Source: Lasiosphaeria ovina (taxonomy: Eukaryota > Ascomycota > Sordariomycetes > Sordariales > Lasiosphaeriaceae). From it: a DNA stretch of 23,313 bases. Location of the stretch: assembly GCA_033439765.1 (NCBI GenBank), contig JAULSN010000026.1:1-23313 (forward strand), read 5' to 3'. Below the pieces are notes generated by a model. That model ran no database searches. It was given only the letters and a program-made list of their open reading frames with translations, and was not told where the DNA came from. Each line of letters opens with the position of its first letter. Positions within the stretch are counted from its first letter, which is position 1. A program made the translations under genes and the position numbers. Below, one piece after another: positions 1-10,765 of the stretch.

Positions 1-847
1 GGGAGCAGCGGGCGAATCGATACGGCATTTCTCCCCGACCTGGATCTGCACTGACGACCGCGGGCCCCCAGGTCGGCAGTCACAGCAAACCAGCCGTGTC
101 CGCCCGTCACCACCACCACCGCCGCGCCAAGGCGGCAAAGTTGAAGGCTTTGCCCGTGCCGGTGCGGCGGGCGGGGCTGGGCTGGGCAGGGCGCGGCTAA
201 GCGAAGGCCTAGGCCTCGAAAGTAGCAGTGGGTGGTGGGTCTCTGACAGGCTGAGGCTGTCGCATCCCAACTTGGTTGGGCTTGGCCGCCGTCGCGCGCC
301 GCAGCTGTGCAACTTCAAGATCGTGCAAAAAGGCAGGGCGATTTCAAAGCAGGCCGCACCCACGGCCATCCCGGGACCCCGACGGGATTTCCGACGAGAA
401 TTTTCCGGCAAACGTTGGCCCTCTTGGCACGAATCCCACTCATGTGGCCCCGCCCAGCCCACCTCCACGGCCGAGGCCCTGCCCAGCTCCGACCCAGCTT
501 TGTGAAAACAGAGCTTGTGCACGCTTTCGTGACTTGTTGGCCCCCAGCTTTCAGCCCACGGCGGGGTAATGCACTTGTATAAACACAGAATCTGCTTTTT
601 TGGGTTGGTTTGCATGGCTGCGACATGATGGCATTGCGAGCCTAGGCCCGGGGGTTCACGATCAGACCCCGCCCCCTATTCAGGAGGACCTTTTTCCGCC
701 AGGCCAACCAACGTCTGGTTACACAGCAACCAACCCCTTGAACCACCCCTCCCCCCCCCCCCAAAAAAAACCCAAAACAAACTCAACAACCACCTCGACA
801 ACCAGCCACGCCCCAGCACACTCAAAAACAGCTAACAAACATCACCC
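1..847. other. Intergenic, no supported gene
   Basis: GC-rich sequence up to about 650 and then C/A-rich sequence. The open frames here have no recognisable motif, start context or intron structure, so I call no gene. The part next to 848 is the likely 3' flank of the minus-strand esterase gene. A run of 12 C followed by 8 A lies at 751-770. Confidence 0.6.
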
Positions 848-1659
848 CTAACCCTTGATGGCAGCCACGAGCGGCGCGAACCAGCACGTGGCCATCTTCT
901 CGTTGCCGGCGCTGTTGGGGTGCACGCCGTCGCCCGTGTCCTTGGCCGGGTCGAAGCCGGTCCAGCAGTCGACGACGGTGACGGGGCTGGCGGGCGACGT
1001 GGCGTTGGCGGCCCAGGCGGGGATGGCCTTGTTGAGCGCGACGACGCGCGCGCCGCAGTCCTTGCAGTTGGGCGGGTTCATGGGGATGATTTGCGCGACC
1101 TATTAAATCAACCCTCGATTCAGTCCCCGGCAGGATATGAGCGGAAGGAAAAACTACTCACGAGGATCTTCATCCCCGGCTTGCTCGCGCGCATCCAGTC
1201 GACCATGGCCGAAAACGCAGCGAGGATATCGTCGGCAGGCTTGTTGTCCAGACGTCGTTGGTGCCGAGATGCATCATGACGACGTCCGGGTGCGTCTGCG
1301 CCAGCAGCCCGGCAGCTGCTTGTTGGCCACGATGCCCGTCGCCAGGAACCGCCGTGGCCCTCGTTGGCGCCCGTCGTACGTGAACCCGCCCCTGCGCCGG
1401 CAGTGCCCACGAACTTGGTGTTGGTCACGCCCGCGGCCTGCAGCTTGCGCCACAGCAGGGCCCGCCAGCAGCCCTGTTTTGTCTCTTGTGTTAGTGATGG
1501 ATTTCTTTTGTTAGGTGGTGCATCAATTACGTACCGGGCTGCCCGTGATGGAGTCGCCGAGCGGCATGATTCGCACCGGGCTCGCGGACTGCGCCGAGCC
1601 GAGAGCCGCGGGCGGCCAGGACCGCGAGAGAACGGAGAGAGAAGCCGGTTCATGGCCAT
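848..1659 (-). pseudogene. SGNH/GDSL carbohydrate-esterase-like gene with several frameshifts
   Basis: The family comprises secreted SGNH hydrolases (cellulose/hemicellulose-associated acylesterases or lipases). Block I with the nucleophile serine is visible as IMPLGDSITGSP (about 1535-1575), block III as GTNDVW (about 1248-1268), and the Asp/His block V as DGVHPN near the C-terminus. Starts are possible at 1659 or 1653, followed by a signal-peptide-like LAVLAA segment in a shifted frame. Two clean introns are visible on the minus strand, 1474-1534 and 1100-1161, with GT/AG ends and a CTAAC branch point in the first. The stop is at 848-850. The recognisable protein moves between frames at several places: once in the signal peptide and repeatedly between about 1240 and 1420 (around FVGT, DGANEGHGG, LATGIVANKQL and NNKPAD). 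All lesions look like single-base indels, while surrounding residues stay family-like. It is either a young pseudogene or an intact gene with sequencing errors. The family call is firm; the pseudogene status is uncertain. Confidence 0.75.
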
Positions 1660-1754
1660 GGCAGAAGAACAAAGACTCAGCGACTTTCCCGAATCCCTGG
1701 TGAACCAAACGAGCGCGCAAGACGAGGTGGCCAAGAAGAACAAAGCACGGGTGA

Positions 1755-1761
1755 TTATATA
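1755..1761 (-). promoter_or_regulatory. TATA-like box of the esterase gene
   Basis: The minus strand reads TATATAA, roughly 100 bp upstream of the esterase start codons at 1653/1659, a plausible distance for a fungal core promoter. The poly-C tract begins about 70 bp further upstream. The motif is short, so the functional assignment is inferred. Confidence 0.45.
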
Positions 1762-1828
1762 CTGCTCGCCGCTTCACAAGCATATTACATGCAGCGGCCC
1801 CTCCCTCTCCAGTAGTACCTTAGTTAAT

Positions 1829-2077
<249 letters not shown>

Positions 2078-2250
2078 ACACCTGCCGCGAGCCGACTTCC
2101 CAGGAAAGGGGCTCGTTCCCCAGCCGGCACTGCTCCTTGTTCGCTGCAATTAGACTGCTGCCCGAATGAAGCGCCGTGATTGGCTCCCGGCGAGTCAAAG
2201 GGCATGCGGGCGGGGAGGCTCCGCGGTCGCGGTTGAATTGCGCGGCGGCG

Positions 2251-2328
2251 CATGTTGCGTGCGTGCATGCGTGCGTGCGGCTATATGGCAGGTGTCTTAT
2301 GATTTGCCTGCGCTACTCTACTCTACTC
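2251..2328. repeat. Short GCGT-type and CTACT microsatellites
   Basis: A GCGT/GCAT tetranucleotide run lies at about 2256-2279 and a CTACT-type run at about 2312-2328. Both are in the intergenic stretch between poly-C and the mannanase 3' end. They are simple repeats with no assigned role. Confidence 0.6.
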
Positions 2329-2543
2329 TGTGGGGAGACGGAGACCTCGTTTTGTCACGTACGGGGTTGTTTGCAGTGTTGGCTTGTAATTATGTCATCT
2401 GAATTTATACGCGGAAGTACTACTTTTATTCATCAACAAGACGAATCTTTTGTCTCGACTTTTACAGAAACAAATGACCTGTGGCACTTGAATATAAAGC
2501 ACATGAAAAGACAGACTAAAAAAAACACGACCGGTCAAACCAA

Positions 2544-3772
2544 TTACATCGAGTTGATGGCCTTGACATTGTCCGTGATGAGGCACGTGGCGGTGCTGGA
2601 GCCGTAGTAGATGGTGTTGCCGTCGTTGGGCGACTGCCCGCTGCTCAGCTTGTCGCCCCACTGCCAGAACATGTCGCCGGCCATGCCGTCGGCGGCACGC
2701 GACGCCTGCTGCCACGTCTTTTCCACGTTGCACTGGTCTGACGTGACGCCGTCTGCGAGATTTGAGACGATTGTTAATGAAACGCCTCTTTCACCGAAAA
2801 TAGGGAGGCGGCACTTACACTCTTCGAGAACGCAGGGCTTTCCGGCCTTCTTGCAGGCCGCGGCGTGGTCCTTGACCCAGCCCGGGCCGAAGCTGTTTGG
2901 AACGCTCCCTAGAACCACAAATGGTTAGACGAGCGCCGGTTCAGGACATGCGGTGATTACATACAGCTGCCGGGATACATGTGGAAGACGCCAAAGTCGA
3001 GGTCCTTGACCCCCAGATTCTTGACAAAGTCGACGCCCTCGCTGGTGCCGTAGGGGTAGCTGGTGCCGCCGGGCAGACCAAAGCCCTCGTCGCCGAGCGT
3101 GATCATGTGGGCCGGGTCGAGGGAGCGGATGTAGGCCGACGTGTCCGAGGCCCACTTGAAGATGACGTCGGTGCTGCAGCCCTTGCAACGCGGCTCGTTG
3201 GCCAGCTCCCACGCGAAGATGGCCGGCGAGCTGGCGTAGCGGCCGACGACGGCGGCGATGTACTTGCGGTACTGGGCCTGCGCCTTGTCGTTGGTGAACC
3301 AGCTCTCCTTGGTGCCGCCGAACGCCGACACGTAGGCCGCGATGCCGCCGTAGTCGTTCCAGTAATTGACAAAATTCACGATGAGCTTGACGCCGCGCTT
3401 CTCGGCCGACTGCACCACGTAGTCGAGCCGCTGCAGCCCGTCGGCGCCCGTGTTGATCTGCGACCCCGATGATGAGACTAGTTGGTACCACACGGTGCCG
3501 CTGCCCGGCTTGCGCGTCACGTCGTTGAACCCCCACACGCGCAGCACCTTGAGCCCCGACGAGGCGATGTTGCTTAGTACCGAGTCGACGTCTTTGTTGT
3601 TGGTCAGGAAGCCGATCCAATACGAGTTGGTACCGGCAAAGTAGCGCGTCTCTCCGTCGATGGTGAACCTGGTCCCGTTCACCGACGGCGGCTTGCTGGC
3701 TGACAGAGTGGCTGGAAGCGCCGCTGCCAGGGAGAGCAGGCCGAGGCCAAGAGCAAAGACTGACTTCATCAT
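2544..3772 (-). CDS. Secreted GH5 endo-1,4-beta-mannanase (subfamily 7 type), 3 exons
   Basis: This enzyme hydrolyses internal beta-1,4-mannosidic bonds of mannans and glucomannans outside the cell. Exons on the minus strand are 3772-2965, 2908-2819 and 2752-2544, giving 368 aa. The introns 2909-2964 (GTATGT donor, CTAAC branch) and 2753-2818 (GTAAGT donor) restore YPGSW and LEEYG across the junctions. The N-terminus is a signal peptide (hydrophobic residues about 4-20, cleavage near ALPA/TLSA). The catalytic acid/base is E193 in ELANEPRC. The nucleophile sits in LEEYG (298-301, most likely E299) and is split off by intron 2. FWQWG (328-332) is also family-typical. No CBM1 or linker is present, so it is a catalytic-domain-only form of usual length. 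The start is the first of two adjacent ATGs, and either gives the same mature protein. The next gene downstream on the same strand is the esterase, which would fit acetyl-mannan breakdown, though co-transcription is not implied. Confidence 0.93.
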
Positions 3773-4022
3773 GGCTGACCAGGTAGGTACCTAATTTCCA
3801 ATGTTGCCTCTTCACCTTTTCTTTAGTGTGCAGCCCGAGTGCGCCAGACTGGATGCGGGCTCGAGGGGCGCAGCCCAGGTTTTATCCATCTCGAAGCATC
3901 CTCCACTGTTCTGTTGCAATGCAATATGCGTCCCATGGCCAAGACATCAGCGTCGAGAGTGTTGCGCCGTGAAGCCACTCCGGGCTCAAGGCAATGGCTG
4001 CCACAGGGTGTTCGCGATTGCT

Positions 4023-4070
4023 CCGGAGACATAACCCGGATTAGCCGGGTCGTCGGGGGCGGAGGCGGGG
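4023..4070. promoter_or_regulatory. Candidate XlnR/Xyr1 and CreA sites upstream of the mannanase
   Basis: TTAGCC at 4041-4046 reads GGCTAA on the mannanase strand, the core site known for XlnR/Xyr1 activators. CCGGAG (4023-4028) and GCGGGG (4065-4070) fit the CreA repressor consensus SYGGRG. They lie about 250-300 bp upstream of the start at 3772. Short motifs occur by chance in GC-rich DNA, so this is suggestive only. A weak TATA-like GGATAAA is on the minus strand at 3881-3887. Confidence 0.35.
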
Positions 4071-4099
4071 TGCCCGCGTCCCAGAGCGGGAACAAGTCA

Positions 4100-5600
4100 A
4101 CATGGAATGCAGTGTCTGAACTTTAGGGGTGAAAGGGGGTGAAAAGGGGGGCGCGTAAAAGGGGCCGGGGAGGTTAAAGTGGGTCGCTTGCATCAGTGAC
4201 AGGGCAAGTGCGCTGGCATTTGTGAACGTTTGTTTATTTTATTTTTGTCCGAACCTTGACGGCTCTGGGCCGTTCAAAGTTCGGGTTTGTGGAGTGGAGC
4301 GGCCGGCATGCGATGCGCCAGTTGTAGCCAGCCGGATCCGAGTACCTTTCATGTTGGACTTGTGCTTCGTGCTTCCGCCGGGTATTGGTTTTTTTTCGTG
4401 ACCAACTTTAATCTTAATATCGCATTTTATTTTTGTCTCTTTATTTTTTGTGAAATCACACGTGGTTTTGTGTAGTCTGTGCATGGCGGAAATAATACGT
4501 GAATAAGCTAAGGCACTAGAGCATTCCTCCCGTCGTTTTCTAAAGCAATCGTGAAGAAAAAAGGGGAAAGGGAGAAAAGGGGCACGCACACTTTGGCCGC
4601 AGTGCCCTCGGCGCCGTGTCTCACCTAATGTTGCCTGCCGGTTGACCGTCTCAGCATTAGTAGCCTTGCCGGCCAAATGGCGGACAGAGAGGCGCTGTCG
4701 CTGATTTCGTGATTGACAAATGCGGCACAATTGCTCACTGTGCCCAGCAGACGAATCGCCGACGTCGGTTTGCCGCCCTTGAAACAACAAAAGTGCAGAA
4801 GGGTGGTCAGGTCAAGACCCTTTCGCCTCGCACAGCGACGCGACTGTTGGCCCCTCTCAGCCTCCCAACCTCTTTTCGCAATTACAAGGCCCATGGGAAT
4901 TCCAGTCTTTGCTGTGCACGGAATAGTTGTTGGAAGGCCGAGTGAAGACTGAAGACGGGAGTGCAGCGGTTGCTCGAGACAGCGAGCAATTTCAGGGGCT
5001 TCTAGTGGTCGAGCCCCATTCCAGCACCTCGAGCTTCCATTCTGTCGGCGCTCACCTAATACCCGGACACTTCCCCTCCCAGCCGCAACCAACCCCAATT
5101 CCGACCCCGCCATCTGGTGGCCAGCCCGAGTCAGCGGGCCGCAACTCGACAAACGAAGCCAGGACAGGACAGGCTAGCCGAGTAGGTTAACCGACAACCT
5201 GGAAGAAGCCCGGCCAGTTGCAGTGGCCAACATCCATCCCGTCGGAGAAACAAAATTTTAAATAAAACCTGCTGCTTCTTGGCTTTGCCGGGGGTCCATC
5301 ATCATCATCACCATCATCGTCAGTCCCGTCGCTTTGTCGCTTCCACTCTCTGGCCGTAGCGAAGCTTCCCAGTTGCTTTTTGCTTTTTGCTTTTGCTTTG
5401 CTTTTGCACCGCGCCAGTGTCTCGTCTCGTCAATCTGCCCGGCCAATTGACGATTTGACGACGTGACGACACGACACGACTTTTGACGACGAGTCGACGC
5501 AGCCAGCCAGCCAGCCAGCCATCTTATTTTATTTTTATTTGCATTTTTCTCCAACCTAATAGTAACTGCTACCCCATTCATACTTAATTGTCGACGCATC
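4100..5600. other. Intergenic between mannanase and YVC1, with simple repeats
   Basis: No convincing gene. Open frames of 175-183 codons on the minus strand (4239-5152) have no motifs, no plausible splice pattern and biased composition. The segment 5360-5600 is the likely YVC1 leader and promoter. It contains TTTTTGC/TTTTGC repeats (5366-5407), GACGACACGAC-type repeats (5450-5495), an AGCC run (about 5501-5520) and an ATC/CAT run (5297-5318). Confidence 0.6.
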
Positions 5601-5601
5601 G

Positions 5602-8339
5602 ATGCCGCTCCGCGTAAAGTCGCGTGCGCAGGCGCAACAGCCCGAGGACCTGCGGACCCCATCGCCCTTTGCCAAGGTCCGCTTCGGCGTCGAGCTGCCC
5701 AATGTCTCGAGCGACGACACCTTTAGGATCGTCGTGAAGAAGCTTTCAATGTGTGTCCACCCAGTTTTTCCGCTCGCGAACAGTAGAGGAGAAAAAAAAA
5801 AAACAGAGACAAAAAGCCTCGGGTTGCTAACCAGAACAAACCTCGTCTGGTGAAGCTTCATTGCCGAGTCGGTCCGACTCCCCAGCACATTCGAGCAGCT
5901 TCGCACCACGAGCGCTGGCGAGGGCCTGCGCGTTCTCGTCGACCATCTGGACCGCACATGCACCCACCCTGCCATTGTGAATGCTTTGCTGTATGTTCCT
6001 GGTCCACTTCATGTGATTCCATTTTCACTTTGCTTTCCCCTCTCAGGATCCGGTATCCTTTGGTCTTCTCTTCGCGTCACCTGCCATCCATCTGCCGCCT
6101 GCCAAGTCCTTAGTTGCTGGTGGAGGTTGGGGTCGTGGCGTGAATGAACCCTCCGTGGCCTCCCCCGCCCGACATCACGAGCCAGCTGCTGACAAGAAAA
6201 CACTCGCCCATTCTCAGCGCATTGAGGTGGCATTATAGTTCTAGCCCGGTAGAGAAGAGTTTGAACGACGCTCGAGCTAATGCCTGCGAGATTGTCGCCT
6301 GGCGCTTTCTCAGCCACCTGTCGGAACGCGAGGCCGTCGACTACTGTCTCTATGAGATCCCCGACCCAAATAGCCCAGATGCCGTCACGCCTCGCACTCC
6401 CGTCGACGTCGAGGAGGGCGGGGTCGATGAGCGCAGCGCCCTGCTCGCCCAGGCATGGGCCGGCACCTCCAGCACCGCCGGCTCGGCGACCAAGCTCCTC
6501 CTCACCCAGTCGGGCAACAGCAAGAGGAACCTGCTGCTTGAGTCGCTCTCCCGCCTCACCCAGAGCATGACGGCCGACGACGACGACAGCGAGGACGACG
6601 ACCACGGCAAAGATCCCACCACAGCCTTCACCAATCTCAACGCTCTCGAGATCGCCGCCATCGCTGACGCAAAGCGCTTCCTGAGCCAGAACGTAGTCCA
6701 GAAGATCGTCACGGGCATCTGGAACGGCGACATCATCTTCTGGGACAGCTTGTCCGTCTACTCGGTCAAGAAGCCGCGCTTCTACAACCCCGCCACCGCC
6801 GACCCCTTCTCCCGCCTCCGCGTTCCCAAGTACCTCAAGTCGTTCGAGGTCTTGTTCTTCGTCATCTTCCTGGCCCTCTACTACGCCGTCTTGGTCGAGC
6901 GCAATCCCGACTACATCACGCCCCTCGAGAGCTTTCTCTACCTCTGGCTCGCCGCGTTTTCCTACGACGAGCTCAGCGAATGGATCGACGCCGGCTCCAT
7001 CTTTTATGCCACTGATGTCTGGGTACGCAGCAACAACGCCCTTGCATTCGCTGGCCGTGCTCGCTCGGGTTGGACAGTTTGGCTAACCGTGGACTGTAGA
7101 ATATTTTCGATATGGCCATGATCGTAATTGGCTCCATCTTCGTTGTCCTGAGTATGTTTACCTGCCCTGTCTGTCTGTCTGTCCGGCGAGAAGTGGTGCT
7201 GACTGGGATTGTTGTACAGGGGTGGTTGGTTTGGCGACCGACAACGAGGGGCTCGTAAACACGGCATTCGACATCTTGGCCCTCGAGGCCCTGTTCATGG
7301 TCCCCCGTGTTTTCTCCATCCTCAGTTTGAGCCCTTATTGGGGAGTAAGTGCCACCCAGTCTTTCTAGCACCAGTCACTATGCGCGCCGCTAACGACTCC
7401 CAGACTCTCATCCCCTGCCTGAAGGAAATGGGAAAAGACTTCATCAAGTTTATGGTTCTTGTTGTCATCATTTACCTGGGCTTCCTGACGACGTTCTCCC
7501 TCATCGCCCGGGACGCGTACCCGCTGGGAGACATCACCTGGTTCCTGACCAAGATCTTCTTCGGCTCGAGCTACGTCGGCTTCGACATCATGCGCAACAT
7601 TGACCCCGTCTTTGGCCCGCCACTCATGATGCTCTTCATCATGCTCAGCTCCATCCTGCTGATGGGCTCGCTGACGGGTATGCTGTCCAACAGCTTCTCG
7701 CGCGTCATCACACACGCCCGCGAGGAATATCTCTACGTCTACAGCGTTTTCGTCCTGGAGGCGTCGACTAGCAACCGGCTCACCCACTTCTATCCGCCCT
7801 TCAATCTACTGGCCCTCGTCATCTTCCGGCCCCTGCGCCTCTTCTTGCCCTCCGACTCGAAGTTCCGCAGCGCCCGCATCGTGCTTCTCAAGGCCACCCA
7901 CCTGCCCATCGTCGCCGCCATCAAGCTGTACGAGTGGGTCCGCGGCACGGCCGCCACCGGAACCCAGTACAACAACTTCAAGGGCCCGCGGGGCCATGCG
8001 CCGCCCGCTAGCCCTGGCCCGCTCAAGAAGTCATCCCGGCCGAGCATGCGCGCGCGCGACTCGGCGTCGTCGCTCCGCAACGAACACCGGCACCAGGAGC
8101 CGCTGCTGCTGCAGCAGGCCTTCCGCCCGCTCGCCGTCCCGGACCGCATGTCTGAGCGCGCCGCCTCGCGCCAGGCCGCCGAAGACGAGGCCGCCGAGAA
8201 CGATGCCCTCGACCACCCCGTCACCGACGTCGAGGTCCGCATCGAGGAACTCGCCTCCAAGATCGACCGCCTGACGGACCTCGTGCTCGCCATGCAGGCG
8301 CAGCAGTCGCAGTCCGTGACAGACGTCTCGCTTGCCTGA
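5602..8339 (+). CDS. YVC1: YVC1-type vacuolar TRP cation (calcium-release) channel, 6 exons
   Basis: Fungal TRPY channels release Ca2+ from the vacuole in response to osmotic or mechanical cues. Exons are 5602-5750, 5856-5990, 6218-7022, 7100-7151, 7220-7344 and 7404-8339, giving 733 aa with every junction in frame. The introns carry GCTAAC or CTGAC branch points (for example 5825-5831, 7082-7088, 7389-7395). Residues 1-300 are the cytosolic N-terminal domain (KKLS...STFEQL, ALRWHYSSS, AVDYCLYEIPDP), with an acidic run DDDDSEDDD at about 215-223. Membrane segments lie near 301-319, 331-346, 366-382, 396-418, 436-456 and 496-516. The pore-loop region KIFFGSSYVGFD is at about 472-483. The tail ends in a coiled coil (about 697-724, VEVRIEELASKIDRL). 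The length matches fungal orthologues, which exceed the 675-aa yeast protein. Intron 1 has an atypical GTGTGT donor and AAG acceptor but is needed to restore KKLSIFIAESV. The alternative CAG acceptor at 5834 leads to a stop. Confidence 0.93.
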
Positions 8340-8464
8340 TTTTTATATTTTCTGTTCTCCACTACAACATAAGCTGGCGCTAAGGAGTTTATGGGGCGTG
8401 CCCCTAATTTTCGTTTTGATTTCTGTCGACTGATTAATTCTGCATATTTGGCCGTCCATGTGCA

Positions 8465-8640
8465 ACACACACACACAAATTGAACTCTGGAAAAAAGTTA
8501 TTACTGGGTATTTGACATTCAAGTCTATCTGGCGTCCAGTTTGGTCTTTATATGACGCCAGAGTCTGTCTGTTCGGGACTTTGGACAACACACACACACA
8601 CACATGCACATACATACACACACAGACATACATATCTCTA
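8465..8640. repeat. CA/ACAT microsatellites in the YVC1 3' flank
   Basis: Two purine-pyrimidine alternating tracts: a CA run at about 8465-8477 and a longer imperfect CA/TACA run at about 8587-8632. They begin about 125 bp past the YVC1 stop, so they may lie in its 3' UTR or just beyond. Confidence 0.6.
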
Positions 8641-10260
8641 TACCTTATCCTGGGAAGTGAGGGACCAGTTAGGTCCATCATCCGTACATCCCAGCTAGCA
8701 CAGGATCACTGGTGGATATCATTTTCCTTTCTCAACCTCCTGCTCCTCCAAGACGGAGGGGGCAGGGGGCCTGCAAAGGGAAGCCAAACGCCAGTGATTC
8801 TGCGCCAGATGGGATACATGGGTGGGGTATCTCCTCTCACCCTGCAGGGTAGTATGGTTTAGCATAGTATAGCGTAGTGTAAATATACATATATATATCC
8901 CTTAATTCACTTGCAATCCAATAGTAATTACCTCCACAGTCACCCCTGACAATAGTTTTTGGCCAAATCTGTACTAAGCATTGCCCTGAGCCCAGATGCG
9001 GCACGCTGACTCCCTGTCGTCTATCCGAATGTCCGATGCCCGAGACGCTTCTCCATTTCTTTTCCCGAGCAATCGTCGGCGAGCACTGCCAGGGAAAGCC
9101 TTCGTCAGCTCTTGGGCGTTATTGGGCAGCGTTGCTTCTGTGATTACCACGGCTTCCGTATTGGTGTGACAAGACCCAGATCGCCATCCCAGTCGTCCAA
9201 AAACTCATCATGCCGCGAAGACAGACGAGGCCAGACCCTGGGTCGCAATATCGGTACAAACAAACACTGTTCATCTGATATTACATGAGAAGAGTTGTTT
9301 GTAGAGCTCGATGACCCCAACCTCCAACTGGCACGGGACTGCTGGAAGTCGTTGTTGGCAGCGATCTTGTTCCTTCAGGAGAAGAGAGTGATAAAAGGAG
9401 ATAATTTACCGCTTTTGACAGGCAACTATTCACAATCACCCCCCCCCATACACAGCTGGAGAAAATGATTCTTGTTAGTCACCCCCCGTCGCCCGGGCTT
9501 CTGTAATCACCTGTCTTTGTAACCAGGTGGGGGTCCTGCCTCCGTTTCTCTGGCGTGCGTGCAACCTGGTCGTAAACGGATCGGGGTGACGACGGGGCCC
9601 ATCTAACCAGCTACGGAGAGCTCAGGCTGATGAGGACGTCCCGGGTGAGCTGCTCTGACACGAACGGGGGCAAAAACAACAACAAATGCAACGGCGTCAA
9701 GCCCGTCCGAGCCTGCATGCATGCATGCATGAATATCTGCCCCGTGCTTCGAGAGAAGGAAGGGCCACAGACTCTCGGCTGGCTTTTCCCGAGACACCGG
9801 CTTAGTGCAAGGGTGTGTAAGCTCAAGATAGCCCTTGCCGTTGACGTTCCACACTATCCCGAGGGATGGCGACAAAAAGGATCTGGCAGACGATTCCCGG
9901 CTGCCGGGCTCGGCATGAGAGATTAACATGTACCCGGCCGCAGTCAAGTACGACGGGGCGTTCCCTTTATTGTTTGTTCTTCGCGGGTCGATGCATCGAG
10001 CGAGAAAACCTTCAAGTGTGCCACAGACCCTATACCCGTCGGAATAGAGAAATTGAAGAGCGTTGTCGCCGATGTTATCAAACTACGTGAATATCGGCAC
10101 CGTGGCGCTCGAGAATCCTAGGTTTGTCGGCCTTGCTTACCGCAGGCGAGATAAAGAGTCCGGGACCGGCCGGTGGGTGCAAAGATACGGCAAGACGCTA
10201 ATAAGCTCACGTTGCGGCTGGGGTCCGGCAACAGCTCGAAGCAGGTGCGGCCGTTCTGTT
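8641..10260. other. Intergenic, no supported gene
   Basis: Moderate-GC sequence without a convincing open frame or splice pattern. It includes ATATATAT-like sequence at 8883-8898, a short C run at about 9438-9447, and a GCAT/TGCA tetranucleotide run at 9712-9731. I see no tRNA B-box or rRNA-like sequence. Confidence 0.55.
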
Positions 10261-10269
10261 GGGTTGAGC

Positions 10270-10765
10270 GAGGATGTGACCCACGGGAAGAAGACGGTGG
10301 TTCTCGCTGGCGGGGCCGCTGCAGTAATTACAGACGGCTTTGTCGAGGAGTCCCTCGAGCTGCTCATGGCGTCAGAGGGCATTGACATGGATGCGAGAGA
10401 CGAGCGCGGCGGTCAGTTGATGGCAGCGCCAACATCCAGGAGCGCTCGTATTTGCGTCAGAGGAAAGGAGCTGTTCGATTGGCCTCATGCCCCATCGTTG
10501 TCTGGATCCAACCGCGAGCTGGAGAGGTGTCACGCCCGTCTCCCGTCGTCGAGCTGGTCAAGGTCGGCACCGGCCTGCCTGTATAAGGCTCTGGAAGATC
10601 GTGCCGGCAAGCCTCGCTATTGTTCTTGGTCCGCACGAGGACGAGGATGTGGATGGGTGCGCGCATCGAGTACTCCCTGAGTCCCTGGCCGAGGAGCCAT
10701 ACATGCGGTACAACGGGTTTCCCACTGCTGCGAGGTTTTGCGGACGTCGGCGCCAAGCCGAATTA
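10270..10765 (+). pseudogene. Possible decayed ankyrin-repeat gene
   Basis: One plus-strand frame (10290-10420) reads ankyrin-like: a KTVVLAGGAAA segment, then VEESLELLMASEGIDMDARD, closely resembling the second helix and loop of a fungal ankyrin unit. Downstream, ankyrin-like scraps appear in other frames (VVELVKVGTGL near 10545, LLRGFADVGAKPN near 10720-10765), interrupted by stops and frame changes. No start, stop or intron set gives a continuous protein. I read this as the remains of an ankyrin gene. A chance resemblance is possible because only one unit is convincing. Confidence 0.35.

Noticed and set aside
848..1659. RIP as cause of the esterase lesions
   Set aside because: The visible lesions are single-base insertions or deletions in GC-rich DNA, not the C-to-T transitions and AT enrichment that RIP leaves.
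4239..5152. Minus-strand open frames of 175-183 codons
   Set aside because: No motifs, no splice logic, and composition unlike the real genes. They overlap microsatellites and the presumed YVC1 upstream region.
9603..9947. Minus-strand ankyrin-like phrase LLSKHGADIHA
   Set aside because: A single 11-residue match with no repeated unit around it, on the opposite strand to the better ankyrin-like stretch at 10.3 kb. The flanking sequence is the GCAT repeat.
10063..10680. 205-codon open frame as an intact gene
   Set aside because: Only about 40 residues look protein-like. The start is arbitrary and ankyrin-like scraps jump to other frames, so it is treated as a relic.
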